Shown here: positions 50,731-53,380 of the stretch, piece after piece
Position numbering within the stretch: the first letter of the stretch is position 1
How the letters are laid out: every line of letters begins with the position of its first letter
Position numbers and translations under genes: made by a program
Assembly (NCBI GenBank): GCA_046541805.1
Contig: JBKHCM010000006.1
Location: 1-53,380 of the forward strand
Source of the DNA: JAAAPF01 sp046541805
GTDB lineage: Bacteria > Pseudomonadota > Alphaproteobacteria > Geminicoccales > Geminicoccaceae
Reading direction: 5' to 3'
DNA length: 53,380 bases
The notes under the pieces: model-generated
The model's input: the letters and a program-made list of their open reading frames with translations, nothing else
What the model was told of the DNA's origin: nothing
Databases searched by the model: none

Positions 50731-51597
50731 TTGGCAGACGGCGAACAAATCCTCCTCAGACGGCGCGAGACGGGGGACGGTTTCGACGTCATGTACCGAC
50801 CCGTGCCCCTCGGCGCCCTGCTCGTCGGCCGTGATCTCGACGACGCCGAAAGCTTCGTCGGCCGCACCCACGACCGCGACGCGGTAGCCCATCGGGTCGC
50901 CCTGGCCCGGGCATGGACCGGCGGCAACGCCAGCGCGTCGCGGCGCGCGGCCTGGGCCCTCGCGGTGCTGGCGGAGCGCGCCCGCAACGAGGCCGCGCGC
51001 GCCACCGTGCAGTTGACCGGGGGGCTCGGCGAGACGCGCCTCGTCGCCCGCGTCGAGGAAGCCGAACGCGCGCTCGCCCGCGCTCTGGGCACGACCGCCT
51101 CGGCGCGCGGGCCGCTCGCCACCGACCGGGAGGAGGTCGCCGCCGCCGCGGGGGCGCTCGAGACCGCCTTCGCCGCCGTCGTCGCGCGCCTTCGCGACGC
51201 CGAGCCGGCGAAAGCGCTTCCCGACGCGCCGGCCGGCGAGGTCGTCGCGGCGGCCCGCGAGGCGCCGGCGGCGCTTTTGGCCGAGCTGCAAGACCAACTG
51301 CCGGCGCTCACCAAGCAGGTCGTCGACGAGCCGCCGCTCGCCGCGGCCGCCGAAGGCGGCGGCACCGGCAGCGCCATGACCGTGGCCGGCCGCGTCACCT
51401 ACGGCCTGCGGTTGGCGGCGGGCTATGTCACCGCGGCCGGCTGCACGACGCCGGCGGCGCGGCTGTTTCAGCCGGGCGGGGTGGCGGCGGACCTCTTCAC
51501 GCGCCTGCCGGGCGACGCCCGCACGCTGGCGGTGGTCGTCGCCGCCCTCGACCCGAGCCTGCACTGGACGCTGGCTGGGGCCCGCGCCGATGCATGA
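50731..51597 (+). CDS. HupK-like hydrogenase accessory protein (tentative)
   Basis: A 288-residue protein that I do not recognise with certainty. Its position directly before hypA, with an 8-base overlap, copies the hupK-hypA order of uptake-hydrogenase operons. GRTHDRDAVAHRVALARAW can be aligned with the R-x-C-G-x-C-P-x2-H-x2-A segment of NiFe hydrogenase large subunits, with the cysteines replaced as in HupK. The C-terminus ALDPSLHWTLA resembles the DPC region with Cys changed to Ser. The middle is Ala/Glu rich. The TTG at 50731 has GGGAG six bases upstream, and a stop at 50716 rules out a longer start. It may act as a scaffold in hydrogenase maturation. Confidence 0.5.
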   Translation: MADGEQILLRRRETGDGFDVMYRPVPLGALLVGRDLDDAESFVGRTHDRDAVAHRVALARAWTGGNASASRRAAWALAVLAERARNEAARATVQLTGGLGETRLVARVEEAERALARALGTTASARGPLATDREEVAAAAGALETAFAAVVARLRDAEPAKALPDAPAGEVVAAAREAPAALLAELQDQLPALTKQVVDEPPLAAAAEGGGTGSAMTVAGRVTYGLRLAAGYVTAAGCTTPAARLFQPGGVAADLFTRLPGDARTLAVVVAALDPSLHWTLAGARADA

Positions 51598-51931
51598 GCG
51601 TCTGCTCGGCCGCGAGCTGGTGACCGCGCTGCGCCATGCCGCCGCGGTTCGCGGTCTCAAGCGGGTGCGCCACGCCCACATCGCCGTGAGCTCGCTGCGC
51701 CAGATCGACCCCGACGCCCTCGATCTCTGCTTTCACGCCGCCGCGCCGGGCTCCGTGGCCGAGGGTGCCGAGCTCTCGATCGAGCAGCCGCTCGCGGTCG
51801 CCTACTGCCTGCCCTGCAGAACCAAGGTGGTGGTTCGCCGCCGGGCCGACGCCTGTCCGAACTGCGGCGGGCATCGCCTGCACTTCGTCACCGGCGAGGA
51901 GCTCCGCGTCCTCGACTGCGACGGCGAGTAG
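51590..51931 (+). CDS. hypA: hydrogenase nickel-insertion protein HypA-like
   Basis: A 113-residue protein. It begins MHERLL, giving the His2/Glu3 nickel-binding N-terminus of HypA. The zinc domain has two Cys-x2-Cys pairs (YCLPCRTK and ACPNCGG), and the C-terminal strand is VTGEELRVLDCDG. HypA brings nickel to the hydrogenase large subunit (or, in some bacteria, to urease) with HypB. The ATG lies inside the end of the preceding gene. No hydrogenase structural gene, hypB or urease gene is in this window, so the partner is elsewhere or lost. Confidence 0.87.
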   Translation: MHERLLGRELVTALRHAAAVRGLKRVRHAHIAVSSLRQIDPDALDLCFHAAAPGSVAEGAELSIEQPLAVAYCLPCRTKVVVRRRADACPNCGGHRLHFVTGEELRVLDCDGE

Positions 51932-51954
51932 CCGCGACGGCGAGGGGGCAGGGC

Positions 51955-52600
51955 CCCTCGCCGGCCGCGCCGATCGCGCCCTGGCCCATCTGCTCCGCCA
52001 TGTAGTCGGCTTGGCGCAACGCCAGGGCGACGATGGTGAGCCTCGGGTTCTCGCCGGCCATCGTGGTGCCGCGTGACGTCCGACCCGGCGCTTGGTACGC
52101 GGTGTAGACGCCTGTCAGGTGGCCCATGGAGTTCGTGTCGACTTGGCGCGAGCTGTTGGCGAGCCCGTCGGGGAGCAGCGACGAGGCCGAGTTCAACAAG
52201 AGCCGCGGGCTCTCGATGGCGGTGCCGGCGACGGCGACGACGCGCGCCTTTCGAACGGGCTGAGTGCCGTCCGAAAGGCGTCGAGCACGCCCGTGATCTT
52301 GCCGGCGGCGCCCTGCTCGATCTCCCGCGCCTCGCGGTTCGCCCGCAGCTCCAGATGGGCGGTGGCCTCGGCCTTCGGGATCTCGGCCTTGACCGTCGAC
52401 CACTTGGCGCCGCTCTTGCAGCCCTGAAAGCCGAAGCCGATCTGCTGGCGGAAGCCGCGGTCGTCGCGGGGCGGGCTGTTGATCGCCATGCCTCCGCTGC
52501 GGCAGTCCTCGTCGCCGATGCGCACGGTGCCCGCGTACATGGTCTTGACGTTGTTGCTGCCCGGCAGGCCCGGGATGGCGTGGGTGCGGGTCCGAGCCGT
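51955..52600 (-). pseudogene. GMC-family FAD oxidoreductase remnant
   Basis: Pieces of a glucose-methanol-choline family oxidoreductase in two frames. Upstream frame: IPGLPGSNNVKTMYAGTVRI, DCRSGGMAINSPPRDDRG, IGFGFQGCKSGAKWSTVKAE, IPKAEATAHLELR, GKITGV. After a frame change near 52265: RKARVVAVAGTAIESPRLLL, NSASSLLPDGLANSSRQVD, then RGTTMAG joins directly to ENPRLTIVALALRQADYMAE, the normal C-terminal end. The N-terminal FAD-binding part and a block before the C-terminus (with the His active-site region) are missing. Not functional. Downstream on the minus strand it runs into the 3-prime end of hypA. Confidence 0.82.
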
Positions 52601-52798
52601 TCTCCGAGCATGTGGTCGACGGATATCAACTGCGACGATTTAGGAACCTAGTCCACCGCCCCTTCGGTCGTGCTGGCAGCGATAGGCGGTGAGCGGGCTT
52701 CCTGGCGCGTGCTGCCGGCCGCCCAAGCCGGACGGTCAACCGACGGAAGGGACGTGGCGGTGGCGCGGTCGCGCCGCGCGCTGTCGTGGCGGGGCGCG
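52601..52798. other. intergenic stretch between the GMC remnant and the toxin gene
   Basis: About 200 bases with no supported gene, repeat or RNA. AT-richer around 52630 to 52650. It probably contains decayed sequence of the former oxidoreductase gene's 5-prime end. Confidence 0.5.
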
Positions 52799-53098
52799 TC
52801 ACGGCTCCCCCTGATCGCGTTCGACAGCCGCTGGGCGCCGATCGTCGCGCACCTCCAGGATTTGGATGCGCTCGGCCGTTACCCGATAGAGGAGGCTGAA
52901 GGGCGTTCGCGGGATCACCAGCCTGCGCACGCCTGTCACCGTCGTCGGGCGTCCCGCCTGCGGATGCTCGCGCAGCAGACGCTCCATCATGTGGAACTGC
53001 CGCTTCGCCGGTGCGCTCCCGGCCGGAAACACGGTGGCGTCGTAGCGCCGGAGCCAAGCGAGGCCGGCACGGGTGCTCGGCAGATAGACGAGCTGCAG
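52799..53098 (-). CDS. RelE/ParE family toxin
   Basis: A 99-residue protein with the ParE fold: LQLVYLPSTRAGLAWLRRYD, AKRQFHMMERLLREHPQAG, VRRLVIPRTPFSLLYRV, ERIQILEVRDDRRP. ParE toxins act on gyrase or, in RelE members, on ribosome-bound mRNA; the target here is unknown. The conserved part starts 4 bases after the antitoxin stop, where the only available codon is CTG (53098). ATG/GTG/TTG starts in frame lie inside the antitoxin gene (for example 53206) and would add an unrelated tail. Start therefore uncertain; it may have been altered by mutation. Confidence 0.8.
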   Translation of the reverse strand: MQLVYLPSTRAGLAWLRRYDATVFPAGSAPAKRQFHMMERLLREHPQAGRPTTVTGVRRLVIPRTPFSLLYRVTAERIQILEVRDDRRPAAVERDQGEP

Positions 53099-53102
53099 GG
53101 GC

Positions 53103-53380
53103 TCAGCGTGGCTGGACGATGTCGGGCTCGGGCGGTGGCAGCTCCTCGGCCGTATCCCGGCTGTCGACCCACCGCCCCATCGCCGCCGACGAGACGAACG
53201 TCCCACGATCGGCCTCGGCGGCGAGCGCTTCGAGGTGCCGGCGCTCGCCGTCCTTGTCGTCCAGATAGGCCACGAGTGCTTGATGCAGCACCCAACTCGC
53301 CGGACGGTCCAGCCGCGCCGCCTCGGCTGTCGCGCGACAAGCGGGATGACCGGTGCGCGTCAGGTCGGGTGACCGGTCGT
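53103..53380 (-). CDS. CopG/ParD-type antitoxin, N-terminus cut by window edge
   Basis: The open frame reaches the edge with no ATG, GTG or TTG before it, so the start lies outside. The visible part, AEAARLDRPASWVLHQALVAYL followed in the C-terminal half by LEALAAEADRGTFVSSAAMGRWVDS, resembles small ribbon-helix-helix antitoxins placed before ParE toxins: a DNA-binding N-terminal domain and a C-terminal toxin-binding tail. It precedes the toxin gene with a gap of only 4 bases to the candidate CTG start, the usual antitoxin-toxin order, and normally represses its own operon. Confidence 0.7.
   Translation of the reverse strand, partial: DRSPDLTRTGHPACRATAEAARLDRPASWVLHQALVAYLDDKDGERRHLEALAAEADRGTFVSSAAMGRWVDSRDTAEELPPPEPDIVQPR

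Noticed and set aside
52626..53057. Minus-strand frame of 143 codons overlapping the toxin gene
   Set aside because: It is a frame shadow of the ParE-type toxin and has no domain similarity.
1..53380. CRISPR array or tandem repeat array
   Set aside because: No regularly spaced repeats were seen on reading through the window.

Overview
The window is very GC-rich DNA from a Gram-negative bacterium, most likely an alphaproteobacterium of the Rhodospirillales/Geminicoccales type. Reasons: a Kdo transferase and a FadL-type porin (outer membrane), the large 180-kDa class NAD-glutamate dehydrogenase, ETF-ubiquinone oxidoreductase, a proton-pumping pyrophosphatase, and homologues of two mitochondrial complex I accessory subunits (NDUFS4 and the CHCC zinc-finger NDUFS6). 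The species assignment is inference; no rRNA is present. Because of the GC content nearly every gene is shadowed by long antisense open frames, which I have left out.

Layout. 1-5963: waaA (cut by the edge) and NAD-GDH, minus strand. 6189-6926: an internally deleted IS3-family relic. 6961-10258: MscS-type channel, tRNA-Arg(CCG) and an ABC-2 type ATPase, minus strand. 10357-16227: a compact plus-strand operon of six genes (CHCC zinc finger, an ABC exporter with a degenerate and enlarged ATPase domain, a cyclic-nucleotide-binding protein, a class III nucleotide cyclase, a FkbM methyltransferase, a CDP-alcohol phosphatidyltransferase). This is the most unusual gene set in the window. 16202-17255: DsbB and a VTT/YqaA membrane protein. 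17506-21440: hppA, a diguanylate cyclase, an HNH nuclease. 21762-23668: AbrB-family membrane protein, tRNA-Arg(CCT), SNase-like protein. 23683-28239: the prkA-yeaH-spoVR stationary-phase operon. 28750-32441: FadL porin, a small unknown protein, tRNA-Arg(TCT), NDUFS4 homologue, PcaC, DUF2892 protein and a Crp/Fnr regulator. 32463-33844: SOUL haem-binding protein and a tandem thioredoxin-fold/GST-N protein. 33908-41471: a long minus-strand run (etf-QO, csaA, cysK, sseA, GNAT, a Tat-type family 5 solute-binding protein, an MFS transporter) joining sulfur amino-acid metabolism to an odd SBP/MFS pair.

41610-51931: a class II photolyase-like domain fused to a second FAD-dependent oxidoreductase domain, a DUF4174 protein, an AlkA glycosylase, then gyrA, coaD, queA and tgt (the last three overlapping by 4 bases) and an orphan hupK-like/hypA pair. 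The tgt product keeps its catalytic aspartates but has lost three of its four zinc ligands. 51960-53380 is decaying or accessory DNA: a broken GMC oxidoreductase and a ParE-type toxin with its antitoxin cut by the edge.

How the genes fit together: the cyclase and the cyclic-nucleotide-binding protein are translationally coupled behind the ABC exporter and ahead of two lipid/polar-compound modifying enzymes, which suggests nucleotide control of an envelope process. queA and tgt are consecutive enzymes of queuosine synthesis. cysK and sseA both handle cysteine sulfur. prkA, yeaH and spoVR form a well-known starvation module whose molecular job is still unclear.
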